64,000 nucleotides of DNA from Tethya wilhelma. Lineage: Eukaryota > Porifera > Demospongiae > Tethyida > Tethyidae. The notes under the pieces are model-generated. The model was not told the DNA's origin. It did no database searches and saw nothing but the letters and a program-made list of their open reading frames with translations. The position numbers were made by a program, and so were the translations under genes. Where the stretch lies: contig CAXIPT010000002.1 of NCBI GenBank assembly GCA_964030475.1, positions 16,366,749 to 16,430,748 on the forward strand. Reading direction: 5' to 3'. Numbering within the stretch: position 1 is the first letter of the stretch; each line of letters starts with the position of its first letter. This document shows positions 48,401-60,056 of the stretch, piece by piece.

Positions 48401-49266
48401 CCATCATTGGAGATGGTGGTCTTCCCTGTGGGGAAAGAAGGAAAAAAGAGAATCTCCACCACAGTTGAGGAGATAACAATGTTCAAGTTAAACAGCTGCC
48501 AGCTATTATGATACACCTCTAATTCCCAGGTTCTGACCACAGACAGAAGCAAATGTATGAAGTGGCTGTACAGCATGTAATATTTTTTCTCTACCTTCAT
48601 GAAAGTATGATCTACATGTACATACTTGGTCATCTACACAATGGACATCCATCCCATTCAAATGCTACACTCTAAATTTGAAAGTACTGGCAGTACATTA
48701 TATTGGGCTCGCCAAATAAATTGTACACAAAACGTTTCTAATACTATTGTGTATAGGAGAATAATTGCTAAATTTAAAATGCCGATAATTTAACAACAAA
48801 AATAGCCAAACTTAAATCCTTTCACATTTTCGGTAAATAGCACTGTAACATATTATAGATTCTTGAGTTTTCAAGAACACAGTAAAAGAATCTAATGGTA
48901 GTGTGTATAATTCTATCCACATGTACATACCATGTCCATCCACTATCAGTTTGTCCATCCCACGAGGACCTAGAGTGGACGCCACTGCACCCACCACCAC
49001 CTCACAGGCATTGATGTTACTAATGATCTGGGGCTTCCCCTGAGAAGTATCTGTGCCCTCTTTGAGCAGAATTATCGGTGGTTGCTGGAAAATCATAACA
49101 TAAAAGTGTTCAAATCACAGCTAGATCTAAAGATCAGTGTCAAGATCTCTTATTTTCCAATGATATTTATATTGAACCTAACCATATCACTAGCAACAAA
49201 AAGAGATTAGGTTCATGAGAATGGAGACATACTTTATATCGTAACAGCTAGAATCCTTACCATCAT
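40958..49266 (-). CDS. CCT7: CCT7, TCP-1 chaperonin eta subunit
   Basis: One of eight subunits of the cytosolic chaperonin TRiC/CCT, which folds actin, tubulin and other proteins using ATP. Exons on the minus strand: 49266-49261 (ATGATG only), 49084-48931, 48425-48319, 48179-48001, 47602-47431, 47071-46907, 46475-46342, 45323-45171, 42698-42547, 42392-42204, 41187-40958. All phases agree, giving 546 residues; human CCT7 has 543. Diagnostic segments: [44 protein letters not shown] (90-97, nucleotide site), [58 protein letters not shown] and the eta-specific GRGRGRGRP tail. Exon 9 is present twice (also 43788-43939); using both would break the frame. Intron 8 is inflated by that duplication. 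EBF starts 500 bp away, head to head. Confidence 0.96.
41325..41571. mobile_element. MITE in CCT7 intron 10
   Basis: The left arm AAAGGAACTGTGTCACTATA continues TAAGCGCTG; the right arm ends with its reverse complement, AGTGACACAGTTCCTTT. Arms are about 45 bp, near-identical, and about 155 bp apart. A T run lies at 41398-41405. Non-coding. Confidence 0.85.
42397..42422. repeat. CA/GT microsatellite at the CCT7 intron 9 acceptor
   Basis: On the CCT7 (minus) strand this is (GT)~13 followed directly by AG and exon 10 at 42392, so a GT repeat sits where the pyrimidine tract is expected. Confidence 0.9.
42448..43680. repeat. Direct duplication around CCT7 exon 9, copy A
   Basis: This matches 43690-44699 from GAGAGTACATGTGATGGACT onward. 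It contains CCT7 exon 9 (42547-42698) with about 1 kb of intron 8, and ends at the N at 43681. Compared with copy B it carries an extra MITE (43149-43535) and lacks another (44127-44282). Exon 9 translations are identical and single-base differences are scattered, which fits alleles. Confidence 0.9.
43149..43535. mobile_element. MITE present only in copy A of the CCT7 duplication
   Basis: The 19 bp ends AGGTGCTATTGCACGGAAG and CTTCCGTGCAATAGCACCT are perfect inverted repeats around 387 bp. Copy B reads uninterrupted at the same place (TTGTTTAAATAGCTACAAG near 44548), so this is an insertion or excision difference. No clear target-site duplication is visible beyond a base or two. Confidence 0.9.
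43788..43939 (-). CDS. CCT7: CCT7 exon 9, second copy
   Basis: 152 nt, the same length, phase and translation as 42547-42698 (from [13 protein letters not shown] to KNDAVVAG), differing by at least two synonymous changes. Because 152 is not a multiple of three, a transcript containing both copies would be frameshifted. They could only be mutually exclusive exons, or one exon seen twice. The gap between them and the allele-like differences favour the second reading. Confidence 0.85.
44127..44282. mobile_element. MITE present only in copy B of the CCT7 duplication
   Basis: The ends CAGTGTTTCCCCC and GGGGGAAACACTG are inverted repeats 156 bp apart end to end. ATAAC flanks both sides (44122-44126 and 44283-44287), while copy A has a single ATAAC at the empty site near 42877. 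The CAGTG terminus recalls hAT-type elements, but the flanking repeat is 5 bp, not the usual 8. The family is therefore uncertain. Confidence 0.85.
45486..45536. repeat. Short strong palindrome in CCT7 intron 7
   Basis: CTCGTTCCCAGGCTCTCC, a short loop around TTCG, then GGAGAGCCCAGAACGAG: arms of about 23 bp with few mismatches. The outer motif resembles GACGAGGCTAACCC near 21222, suggesting a common repeat family. Confidence 0.6.
47721..47894. mobile_element. MITE-like remnant in CCT7 intron 4
   Basis: AATATTGACGAATTTAAATT at the left and CCGTCAATATTTCTGGC at the right give loosely inverted ends, followed by TATACGGTATATA. The right part matches the fragment at 10283-10348. Another TATACGGTA lies at 47972. 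Confidence 0.5.
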
Positions 49267-49766
49267 CTTGGCAGAGTTGTTCCAGTTTTATGTCTGCACT
49301 CCACGTGGAGAGTTGATTTGTCAGCAGGCTCTCACGTGCACCCGTAAACGCCCAACTAACTTTAAACGACGTACCCCGCCCCCTAATGGGAGCAAAAGGG
49401 GGTGGAGGACCCATTGTGTTCGTGTGTGAAGCAATATTCATGACTCCCACAGCCCCACTAAATACTACAGAAAGGAATTTCTCCTTCACACCGAGGAGTG
49501 CTGCGTATAAACTCACTTTTCCTTCAAGTGGCAGAGCTCTGAAAGCAGAGCCCGACCGAATTGCGGTAGAGTTGCAGAAGCCCTTCATTTACAGTTGCTA
49601 TCAGCAACATCTAATCAGTTGACGTGACACAGTTTACCGAGACAAGAGCAGCAGACTTGAGTCGACTAATACAGTGTGCAGCGCTGTGAGATTGAGTGGT
49701 AACTGGAGAAGCGACAAGATTTGGACTCAGTTTGGAAAACCAGCTCAGAGCAGAGTTTATAAAACA
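49267..49766. promoter_or_regulatory. Shared divergent promoter region CCT7/EBF
   Basis: 500 bp separate the CCT7 start codon (49266, -) from the proposed EBF start codon (49767, +). Both genes' first exons carry little or no coding sequence (ATGATG and ATG), so 5' UTRs and core promoters lie here. No obvious TATA box is seen near either start. Small open frames on both strands here look incidental. Confidence 0.6.
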
Positions 49767-52700
49767 ATGGTGAGCGGTTATGAGTGCACAAAGGGGGGAG
49801 GGTCTGGTTATAGGTGAAGCCATGCATGTCGGCCAGCTACTATCCGGTACACGCGTAGTTAAGTAGAAGACATGTAATGATACGTTACTGTTAACCACAC
49901 CACCTTCTTAGCTTACTGGCTACCTAGCATTTGGTTACAGCCACAATCAGCTGTCCATCTGTATCATCTTCAAATAAATGTCCATCAGTGATCCCCAGAG
50001 GATCATGGTGGGACATCTCTACATACTGGTGTATTGAAAGTATAGTTAAGAGCAGTACACAATCACATTAGATCTACAGTCATATAGCCATTGGTCACAT
50101 GAAACCAACCACCACAAAAAACTTGTGAGCAAAAGGTTCATATCACTGTAGCATATCATGGTTGGGATCATTATTTGGAAAAAAAAAAGCCTTAGAACAA
50201 TGTACAATGCTATTGTGGAAGTCTTAGCCACATGTACTACAACTCAAATGATGAGGTGTTGATTAAAGACTGTTAGTGGTTTAGGTGTATATACGTACGT
50301 CTGTTCAAACTGTTGTGTACATTCGGCTGCATGGTATATATAAAGTAGACAGTTGTGCTCAAAAAATTATCAAAAACCGTAAAATAAATGCTAACGTCGT
50401 GACATTACAAAACATTGTTATCAATTTCTTGATATTATCTGTATTGTGCTGATAAGACCAAGTACCATGTACTAACAGGCGCATAATATTTGTCAATTTA
50501 AGAAACCAAAGATTATTTTCAAGTTGATGATATCAATGGATTGTGGTTAGTTGCTGATAATGCAATCTCCGATAAGGGAATTACAAAGACTCATCTTTCT
50601 ATACATATAAAGTCGCACACTGGTACGCACAACGCCCTCAGGCTCTATAGTCCTCTGTTGCCAATAGTTTTTCAGAAGGGTTTGATATTGAAAAACAACA
50701 TGGGTGGCTGAGCAGTCCAGTGGACAAAGGGATTAAATAATAGAGAAAGTGAAAAAAAGTGAATTGAACAAAGAAGTTAACACTTTCTGAATGCAACTGT
50801 CTATTCAACAGCTTCTATATTCCATATCTTAGTTTGTGAAAGCTGTCAACTTATTATGACAACCAAGTTTGTCAACTTGGTTTCTCATTCTAGTAGGCAT
50901 TGTTAAAACAGAATAACACACCAACATGGCATGGACAATTAAGAAAAGGTTGCATGATTGTGCGCTAACTAGTCAGTAACACCACAGGCACAGTATTACT
51001 ATAATCTTTAAGCATTCACACAAGTTATCACCTGTTGGTCATCTATCACATGAACCATATACACACTATGTGTGGCTAGCATGAACAGTGATTATTATTG
51101 TGAGCTTTACTACCCCAACATCTTAAAAGGAGCGCCACACTCTCGTCGAGATATTTACCAAACAATCTATGTGTACACATTAGTAGGCCACTGTTTGTTT
51201 AAGATATCTCCAAGTTGTAAGTTGAAGATTATGCGACCACCATTGTGCGGACTGAAACATAATATACCCAATTGACTCAGTTCCTTGTTGTTGGGAACAG
51301 AAGCTAGTCTAAATATTTTGCTTTTTGTATGAAATGGTGGTTAGTTAAGCATCCAATGTGGTGAAAAATATGGAAACAAAATCTCCCTGGATTGCTGTGA
51401 ATCTTGTTACAATCTTGTGCTCAGTTTAGAAGCCACATTCCACGACTCAGTTTGGAATCTACCAAGCAGGTGTCATTGAGGATGCAAGGGCATGCAGTGG
51501 CTGTTAAGTGTGACACTCATACATACTAGTACTCATGCCAGTAATACAAGAACTAAAAAGAATTTTAGCGTTCTTCCACAATCAATATCATAGTAAAAGA
51601 TGCTGACCCGTGCTGTATTTAGCTTCAAACCAATTCTACAGCAGTATATTATCTTACAAAGATTAATGTAATGTGTACGGTATAAAATAACACACAATAA
51701 AGAGCACATAGAAAGATATGCTATGAATATTTTTTCATATAATGACTAAAATTCCATGCGTACAGAGCTATCAAGGCAGCAATGCATCGCCTTACAGTGG
51801 GTTGAGCCCCATGGAAGAGGTTGCTGACTTGCCCAGTCCCATTCCCAATGGACCAACAGGTCATGTGCCAAATGGAACCAATGGAGTGATCCAAGATGCC
51901 TCCGATAGCAACGAAGAACCAGCTGTATCCAATGCAGAGTAAGTCAACTGAGNTGGTTTAGGTGTGTATACATACGTCTGTTCAAACTGATGTGTACATT
52001 TGGCTGCATGGTATAAAGTACATAGACAGTTGTGCTCAAAAAATTATCAAAAACGTAAAATAAATGCTAATGTCGTGACATTACAAAACATTGTTATCAA
52101 TTTCTTGATATTATCTGTATTGTGCTGATAAGACCAAGTACCATGTACTAACAGGCGCATAATATTTGTCAATTTAAGAAACCAAAGATTATTTTCAAGT
52201 TGATGATATCAATGGATTGTGGTTAGTTGCTGATAATGCAATCTCCGATAAGGGAATTACAAAGACTCATCTTTCTATACATATAAAGTCGCACACTGGT
52301 ACGCACAACGCCCTCAGGCTCTATAGTCCTCTGTTACCAATAGTTTTTCAGAAGGGTTTGATATTGAAAAACAACATGGGTGGCTGAGCAGTCTAGTGGA
52401 CAAAGGGATTAAATAATAGAGAAAGTGAAAAAAAAGTGAATTGAACAAAGAAGTTAATACTTTCTGAATGCAACTGTCTATTCAACAGCTTCTATATTCC
52501 ATATCTTAGTTTGTGAAAGCTGACAACTTATTATGACAACCAAGTTTGTCAACTTGGTTTCTCATTCTAGTAGGCATTGTTAAACAGAGAATAACACACC
52601 AACATGGCATATAGCTCATGGACAATTAGGAAAAGGTTGCATGATTGTGCTAACTAGTCAGTAACACCACAGGCACAAGATTACTATAATCTTTAAGCAT

Positions 52701-53630
52701 TCACACAAGTTATCACCTGTTGGTCATCTATCACATGAACCATATACACACTATGTGTGGCTAGCATGAACAGTGATTATTATTGTGAGCTTTACTACCC
52801 CAACATCTTAAAAGGAGTGCCACACTCTCGTCGAGATATTTACCAAACAATCTATGTGTACACATTAGTAGGCCACTGTTTGTTTAAGATATCTCCAAGT
52901 TGTAAGTTGAAGATTATGCGACCACCATTGTGCGGACTGAAACATAATATACCCAATTGACTCAGTTCCTTGTTGTTGGGAACAGAAGCTAGTCTAAATA
53001 TTTTGCTTTTTGTATGAAATGGTGGTTAGTTAAGCATCCAATGTGGTGAAAAATATGGAAACAAAATCTCCCTGGATTGCTGTGAATCTTGTTACAATCT
53101 TGTGCTCAGTTTAGAAGCCACATTCCATGACTCAGTTTGGAATCTACCAAGCAGGTGTCATTGAGGATGCAAGGGCATGCAGTGGCTGTTAAGTGTGACA
53201 GTCATACATGTTAGTACTCATGCGAGTAATACAAGAACTAAAAAGAATTTTAGTGTTCTTCCACAATCAATATCATAGTAAAAGATGCTGACCTGCGCTG
53301 TATTTAGCTTCAAACCAATTCTACAGCAGTATATTATCTTACAAAGATTAATGTAATGTGTACGGTATAAAATAACACACAATAAAGAGCACATAGAAAG
53401 ATATGCTATGAATATTTTTTCACATAATGACTAAAATTCCATGTGTACAGAGCTATCAAGGCAGCAATGCATCGCCTTACAGTGGGTTGAGCCCCATGGA
53501 AGAGGTTGCTGACTTGCCCAGTCCCATTCCCAATGGACCAACAGGTCATGTGCCAAATGGAACCAATGGAGTGATCCAAGATGCCTCCGATAGCAACGAT
53601 GAACCAGCTGTATCCAATGCAGAGTAAGTC

Positions 53631-53692
<62 letters not shown>

Positions 53693-56600
53693 TGTCCTGC
53701 CTTAATTTTACAAAGTGTACATGTCACAAAGGTGAAGTGTAGAGAGTCATAGGAGCTAAGATAAAAGATATATACAAACATCTTAATTAAAACAATGAAT
53801 CAATCAAAGATTAGCTAATGTCTTGTAAACATGTACATCCTAATTAGATTAATTTGTACACAGTCTGTAGAGCATTTCAACATAGTAAGATCATACCTAT
53901 GATTCAGATGACACCTATTACACTCTGATTCCTTTGTTTGAACTGCAATGCAAATTTGTGAGTAGGCAGGTAGCCCAGTTTGTACAATTAAGTGCATTAC
54001 TGTTTACATGTGGTCAATACCGTGTCTGTAATGAACCTCATGAATATTGATGAACAAAACACCTACTGTGTAAGGGACATGTCAGTGTGGGGGGGTCAAC
54101 AGTGTTGCTAATTGTGTGGCTACAAAGTGTCCTTCTCCTCCATTTAAAGTAGAAACATGTATGCATGCTTGTGCTGGGATATAATCATGCAGCTGCTTAG
54201 GAAATTCAATTATGTTGGCTGGGTGTATATCATTCTTCAGGACAGACACACTTCATCAAATAATGACGGCACAGTTTGAGAAGCAGCCACCGGACAACAT
54301 GAGAAAGAGCAACTTTTTCAATTTCATCATCTCAATGTATGATGGTAGGCAACAAGGGGTCGAAGTACAGAAAGCATCATTCAAAGATTTTTACGACACT
54401 TCGTCTGTAAGTAACAAAGCTCACATGTCCAGGTGTGTGCATGCATTGATTCACTACTACCACTATACTTATTCAATCTAGAATGGACTGGAGTATAGAA
54501 ATGGTCTTGTCTATAAACTTCTGGTCAGGTACAGAGATGGTGAGTTGCATTATACAACCTAACACTGCCGGACAACTCCCTAATGTTCTGTGCTCTCAAA
54601 ACAGGTGTTCAGAGAGAGGAAGAGCTGTACGTGAGACTGATTGACTCATCAACAAAACAGGTATGATGGTCAATTATAGAGGAACACACATTGAGTAACT
54701 TTAAGAAGGGGAAATTTTATTGGAAACTTATTTCAAGTTGAGCATCAAGGAGGTGGATTACACTCTTGACAGCCTGATACTGTTAGCGAGCATACCCATA
54801 GCATGCATGTAAGCCACAACCACAATGTGTATTCACTGCATGTGCACATGTAGCACAAATACTACATGATGTTTCCTGTACATTAATGACATAGCATAAG
54901 AGAACCTCCCACACTGCAACAGTTGACAGTGGCACTACTGCAGACATTTCACAGTGAAGTGGTGTGGACTTAGAAGGCAAACTTTACTCCAATTAAATTA
55001 GTGTCCAATTTCAACCTACATTGTCAGAATGTACCACATACACTTACACTAAATGTCATGCACACATAATTGTGTCCACTCCTATTAAAGTCTCATGGGC
55101 TGCACAATGCACATGTGAATAAAGCACTTATTCTCTAAGTGCGATAAGTAGTTTTCCCCATTAGTCCATTATCTCCCTAGTGGCAAAAATATTTTGGTAA
55201 GTGAGTTGACAGGATGGGTGTTGGAAATTAGTAATGACATAAGATTGGAATGTCCAAGCTCTGATGGAGGCAGTAGTTAAACAATTCTTAGTAGATGTTG
55301 ACAAAAAAGCTAAGAATATGCATTGATGTTTGGTCAGGGTAGGAATGTGGTCTATATAGGCAATGTGACCCCCAACATTGAGGTTGAGGGTTCAGAGCTA
55401 ACTGTATCCAGGTGATAGTCCAGAGTGTGTTCTATATTCTAGATATTATGTTCAAACTTGTTATGTTCCCCATAGCTGATTCCATACGAGGGCACTTGCA
55501 AGAACCCTGACTTCAGGAGGGTACTGCTAACACACGAACTAATCTGCAGCCGGTGCTTGGAGCATAGATCTTGTGGAAACAAGAATGACACTCCATCAGA
55601 TCCAATACTTGTGGACAGGTAATGAACTTGTACTATGTAATCACAACTGGCAACTATGTGGTGACATGTGTTCAGGTCACTATCACTCAACTCAAGTTAC
55701 TCCAAGGCATAATCTCATTATAGCCAAAGGGAGTAGTAAATGAATGCAAGTATATGCTTTTATGGATAGGAGGACAATAGCGTTATTGTACTATCTTAGT
55801 GTGTCATTTTGGTATCAATCAAGTTTGTGAGTACATGATAATCCATTGTGCAGCTTCCGTCTCAAGTTCTTTGTTAAGTGCAACCAGAATTGTCTCAAGA
55901 ATGCAGGCAACCCAAAGGATTCAAGAAGAAGATTCCAGGTAAACATTTAATGCAACACAAAACATGCTAACATATGATACATGAATAGTTAATAAATCTT
56001 ACAATGAAACCTCTTACTCCATACACCTCCTCTCTGCCATATACCTCCTGTAGGTTGCACTGTTCTCTCCATCAAAGCCAAACCCCATCGCATGCTCTGA
56101 GGCCATGTTTGTCCACAACAACTCCAAGCACGGAAGAGGAAGGCCAACCATCACCTACAGAGACCAAATTGGAGATGGTAAAAGAACAAGAGAGAAATGT
56201 CTCAATAACAATATAGTAGTATTGCAGTCATTCACTGCATGTGTCTTCAATTCACAGGCAAGCCTTATATCATTGCGGTGTACCCCAGTGAAGGGCTGAC
56301 CACAGGTGGAACAAGAGTCTGTATTGTGGGAATGAACTTCTATGAGGGAATGGAAGTTGTGTTTGGAACTCTACCAGCTAGCGCTGATGTAAGTGAATCG
56401 TCCTGACTTGGTAATCGTAATCAATGCTTTACTTTTATTTTGTTAACAATTGTGCAGTTCCTGAGTCCCAATGCAATAGCTGTGAGAACCCCTCACAGTC
56501 CTCGGCCGGGGGAGGTTGACATAACATTGGTCTTCAAAGGAAATCAGTTCTGTATTGCCAATCCTGGCAAGTTCTTTTACACAGGTGAGTTGTATGAGTC

Positions 56601-58241
56601 TCATGCTGAGTAGCACACCATATTATACATGATGCATGAAATTATTTTCCACCATTAATCACTTACAGAGCCTGATGCAAATTCATATGAACACAACTTT
56701 ACTAGACTGGAACGGCTTCTCAGAAATCAAGATGACATAGAGGAGATACCCAAGGTAAAGAATAGTACATGCAAGCATTAGTGCACAACTTCAAACTACA
56801 TTAATTTTGTCAATCTGAATAGGATATTTTGCTAAGAAGGGCTGCCGATGCACTGGAGACTTTCTATGCCCTCCCAAGACCACCAGGTCCTCACCATCAC
56901 ATGAGCCCCTTGGTGCCCAAGTCTCCAGCTCTCATTTTCACTCCCAACATCAGCCAACTCATCGGTGGAGGGTACCTTCCACCAGACGGAGGACACAGCC
57001 ATGGCCATGGCCCAGCTGAAGGGAGCACCACGAGTGCCGTCAGTAGATGCAGTAGCAGTGACACAGTCATCCAGTCTTGCCAGCCACAATCACAGCATGG
57101 AATAGAAGCTCCAAATTCAACCTCCTTTTTCACGTTTCCTCCTATGAACTCGATGAATCATCACGAAATCAAACCCGAAGCGATGAATCCTCCCGGAATT
57201 CACAAACCAAAGCCAATCACACCAGGATTGGCACCTCATGCAGTCTACCCCACAGCAGTAATGCCATTCATTCAGTTTACAGCACCAATGCAAGGTCACT
57301 ATCCATCCTACCCTGGTGTGCAAGGCAGTGGAGGAATGCCAGATCCTAATGCATTTGCACACTTACCTAATGGCGAAGCAAGTAACAGAAACAACAACAA
57401 CAGTGCAGCAATGGCAGTCAACCCTATTCACTTCATTCCCCAATCACCAGGATTCTTCTTTCATCCCACTGGTAAGACATACATGTGCACCCATGAGTGG
57501 AAATGACATTAATTCAACATTTTGTGTTGTTATACAGCAACAGCTTCACCAGGACCACTACCAGCTACTCCCACTGGTCCAGGGAGTTCATCAGTGTTCA
57601 ACTTCAACACACCACCATTAGTGTCTCCCAGCAAGCCATTCAAACCCACTGGTGGAGTGGGAGTGGTTGTTGGTGGAGGGGGCAAAGGGAGCAAACCAGT
57701 CCCACTGAACATGCCCAACAGCGAAAACATTTCACTACAAAGTGTCAGCATGCTCAACTATCCTACGTCAGCAATGCTGGCAGGTAGGTATAGTAGAGTA
57801 GTTCAGTAGTGTGATTCAAATGCACTTCATGTGAAGCACTATGTATAGTTTAGACCACAAACTTAATAAATGCTCTTGTTTGCATACAGCCCTTCCTTCA
57901 CCAAACTTCCCTGGAGCATTCCTGTTTCCTCCAACCACTCCAACAGGACAACTCATAGCTCCAATCAGTCTACCAGGTAACTTCTCTTCATAGATATACT
58001 TGCTAGACCATAACATGACCTGGTCTTGTTTCTTTCATGCACACAAACAGACCTATCAACAGCAGCAACTGAAACTGTGACCGTGACGTCGTCCACAACT
58101 GCTACTAGTACCAGTAGTGGTGGAGTCAGTGAGCGCCAAGAGTCTGCCTCTGTTGAGCCACCTCCAGCAAAGAGACCAAGAGAAGACTCAGGAACAAATT
58201 CAGCCACAGTGTCTCCAAATCCTCCTCAAGCTCACCAGTAA
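49767..58241 (+). CDS. EBF: EBF/COE (Collier/Olf/EBF) transcription factor
   Basis: Animal-specific DNA-binding regulator. Exons: 49767-49769 (ATG only, donor GTGAGC), 53451-53623 (or its duplicate 51766-51938), 54241-54406, 54482-54539, 54605-54660, 55476-55618, 55854-55938, 56054-56177, 56258-56388, 56458-56584, 56669-56754, 56823-57471, 57538-57783, 57890-57976, 58051-58241. The phases agree and give 774 residues. DNA-binding domain from about 72: [18 protein letters not shown], and the COE zinc knuckle [14 protein letters not shown] (His172, Cys176, Cys179, Cys185), [13 protein letters not shown]; then an IPT/TIG domain ([19 protein letters not shown]) and one HLH motif ([16 protein letters not shown]), without the repeated helix of vertebrate EBFs. 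The C-terminus (about 350 residues, Pro/Ser/Gly/Asn-rich) is longer than in human EBF1 (591 in total). The start exon is inferred from phase and context. An ATG at 53427 is intronic in this model. Confidence 0.94.
50277..51952. repeat. Direct duplication of EBF intron 1/exon 2, copy A
   Basis: This matches 51954-53637 over about 1.68 kb with scattered substitutions and small indels. It ends at the N at 51953, just where copy B enters a GA microsatellite. It includes a complete EBF exon 2 (51766-51938). Confidence 0.92.
51766..51938 (+). CDS. EBF: EBF exon 2, first copy
   Basis: 173 nt with the same acceptor context (TACAG) and donor (GTAAGT) as 53451-53623. It encodes [19 protein letters not shown] and onward, with SNEEPA where the other copy has SNDEPA. 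Including both copies would add 173 nt and break the frame, so only one can be used per transcript. It is most simply the other allele of the same exon. Confidence 0.85.
51954..53637. repeat. Direct duplication of EBF intron 1/exon 2, copy B
   Basis: The second copy, starting directly after the N at 51953. It continues through a GA microsatellite (53634-53689) into the rest of the gene, so it is the copy physically linked to exon 3. Differences from copy A are substitutions and 1-8 bp indels. Confidence 0.92.
53634..53689. repeat. GA microsatellite next to the EBF exon 2 donor
   Basis: (GA)~27 begins about 10 nt after the splice donor of EBF exon 2. The other contig stops at this point, so the repeat probably caused the assembly break. 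Confidence 0.95.
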
Positions 58242-59212
58242 ATATAATTATCATAATAAATTCACAAGCATTTTAACCACATCATTATAATATTTATCGC
58301 ACAATAATTCTCTTGCATGGTCATCCATACTTTTTATACCACTGACTGTATTATAATTATTTGCTAATTTTATATACACACTATATCCTCTTCTGCCCAC
58401 ATTAATTTTATAGAATTAAACTTCGATTCCTTTATTACTTTTACCGATCAACATGCTTCATAATATAGATGTAATAATTTGTGTTTTGAAGGACAGTTCC
58501 GACTAACTTTCTGTCCATAAGTTCACTTATAATTATACTCCATAATAGATTTGTGTCATCACTAGAGTAGCTATAGTATCACTCATTGACAATTCTTTAG
58601 TTGCAATTTAGTCAGTCACTATAATTCTGCATACAGACAGTAAGTTTTTGTATGTCACACAAATTAACTTTGTCTTCACACATTGTCAGGAGTTTGACCT
58701 ACAGCATCATGATAGCACAATTGTTACACAACGATAGAATCCAGATAAGATCCTGCACTCCAGCCCAGAGCATGTGAGACTCAAATGAATCAGGGAGAGT
58801 TTAATTCACAGTAGAAAATCCCATCAGTGAATGTAGTGAAGAGCATAATACTCTGGTTTGTGTAACTATAATACAGAAAGTCAACAGACTATTGTTACAG
58901 AGAAACTTGAAACCAAGCTGTCAAAAAATTACTAGAAATTCACGATTGCAACAGTTCACATTTCCAAAACATTGTTTTTTTCACTGTGACTAATGGTCAT
59001 TAACATCATTCATGATCACACTACATTACATCACATATATAGCAATGTCTCAGGATTTAGCTTTGTCTACAATGCTCACCCTATATAGGTGTTGCATTAT
59101 GTGGTCATTGACCATAATTCATAAACATAGTTGTTTGTGCTTCATGAATTATGCGCACACACAGACACCCCCATGCATGGGTGCATACATGTGCACATGT
59201 AGATTGGTTCAA
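57399..59212. repeat. Direct duplication of the EBF 3' end, copy A
   Basis: 1,814 bp covering the end of exon 12, exons 13-15, the stop codon and about 1 kb of downstream sequence. It recurs at 59214-61027 with a constant offset of 1,815 and no difference that I noticed. It ends at the N at 59213. Confidence 0.93.
58255..58260 (+). terminator. Candidate polyadenylation signal of EBF
   Basis: AATAAA lies 14 nt after the EBF stop codon. It would give a very short 3' UTR. Further AT-rich sequence downstream could supply alternative signals. The duplicate is at 60070-60075. Confidence 0.35.
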
Positions 59213-59213
59213 N

Positions 59214-60056
59214 AACAGTGCAGCAATGGCAGTCAACCCTATTCACTTCATTCCCCAATCACCAGGATTCTTCTTTCATCCCACTGGTAAGACATACATG
59301 TGCACCCATGAGTGGAAATGACATTAATTCAACATTTTGTGTTGTTATACAGCAACAGCTTCACCAGGACCACTACCAGCTACTCCCACTGGTCCAGGGA
59401 GTTCATCAGTGTTCAACTTCAACACACCACCATTAGTGTCTCCCAGCAAGCCATTCAAACCCACTGGTGGAGTGGGAGTGGTTGTTGGTGGAGGGGGCAA
59501 AGGGAGCAAACCAGTCCCACTGAACATGCCCAACAGCGAAAACATTTCACTACAAAGTGTCAGCATGCTCAACTATCCTACGTCAGCAATGCTGGCAGGT
59601 AGGTATAGTAGAGTAGTTCAGTAGTGTGATTCAAATGCACTTCATGTGAAGCACTATGTATAGTTTAGACCACAAACTTAATAAATGCTCTTGTTTGCAT
59701 ACAGCCCTTCCTTCACCAAACTTCCCTGGAGCATTCCTGTTTCCTCCAACCACTCCAACAGGACAACTCATAGCTCCAATCAGTCTACCAGGTAACTTCT
59801 CTTCATAGATATACTTGCTAGACCATAACATGACCTGGTCTTGTTTCTTTCATGCACACAAACAGACCTATCAACAGCAGCAACTGAAACTGTGACCGTG
59901 ACGTCGTCCACAACTGCTACTAGTACCAGTAGTGGTGGAGTCAGTGAGCGCCAAGAGTCTGCCTCTGTTGAGCCACCTCCAGCAAAGAGACCAAGAGAAG
60001 ACTCAGGAACAAATTCAGCCACAGTGTCTCCAAATCCTCCTCAAGCTCACCAGTAA
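59214..60056 (+). pseudogene. EBF: EBF 3' exons, duplicate copy without 5' part
   Basis: Contains the end of exon 12 (to 59286) and exons 13 (59353-59598), 14 (59705-59791) and 15 (59866-60056), identical in translation to the main copy. It lacks the DNA-binding, IPT and HLH exons and begins inside exon 12. It is not a gene in its own right. The most likely explanation is an unmerged contig overlap. Confidence 0.85.

Noticed and set aside
51072..52960. 67-codon open frame ([15 protein letters not shown]) present in both copies of EBF intron 1
   Set aside because: Its conservation reflects allelic copies of the same intron. There is no domain and no coding-type substitution pattern to judge from one change.
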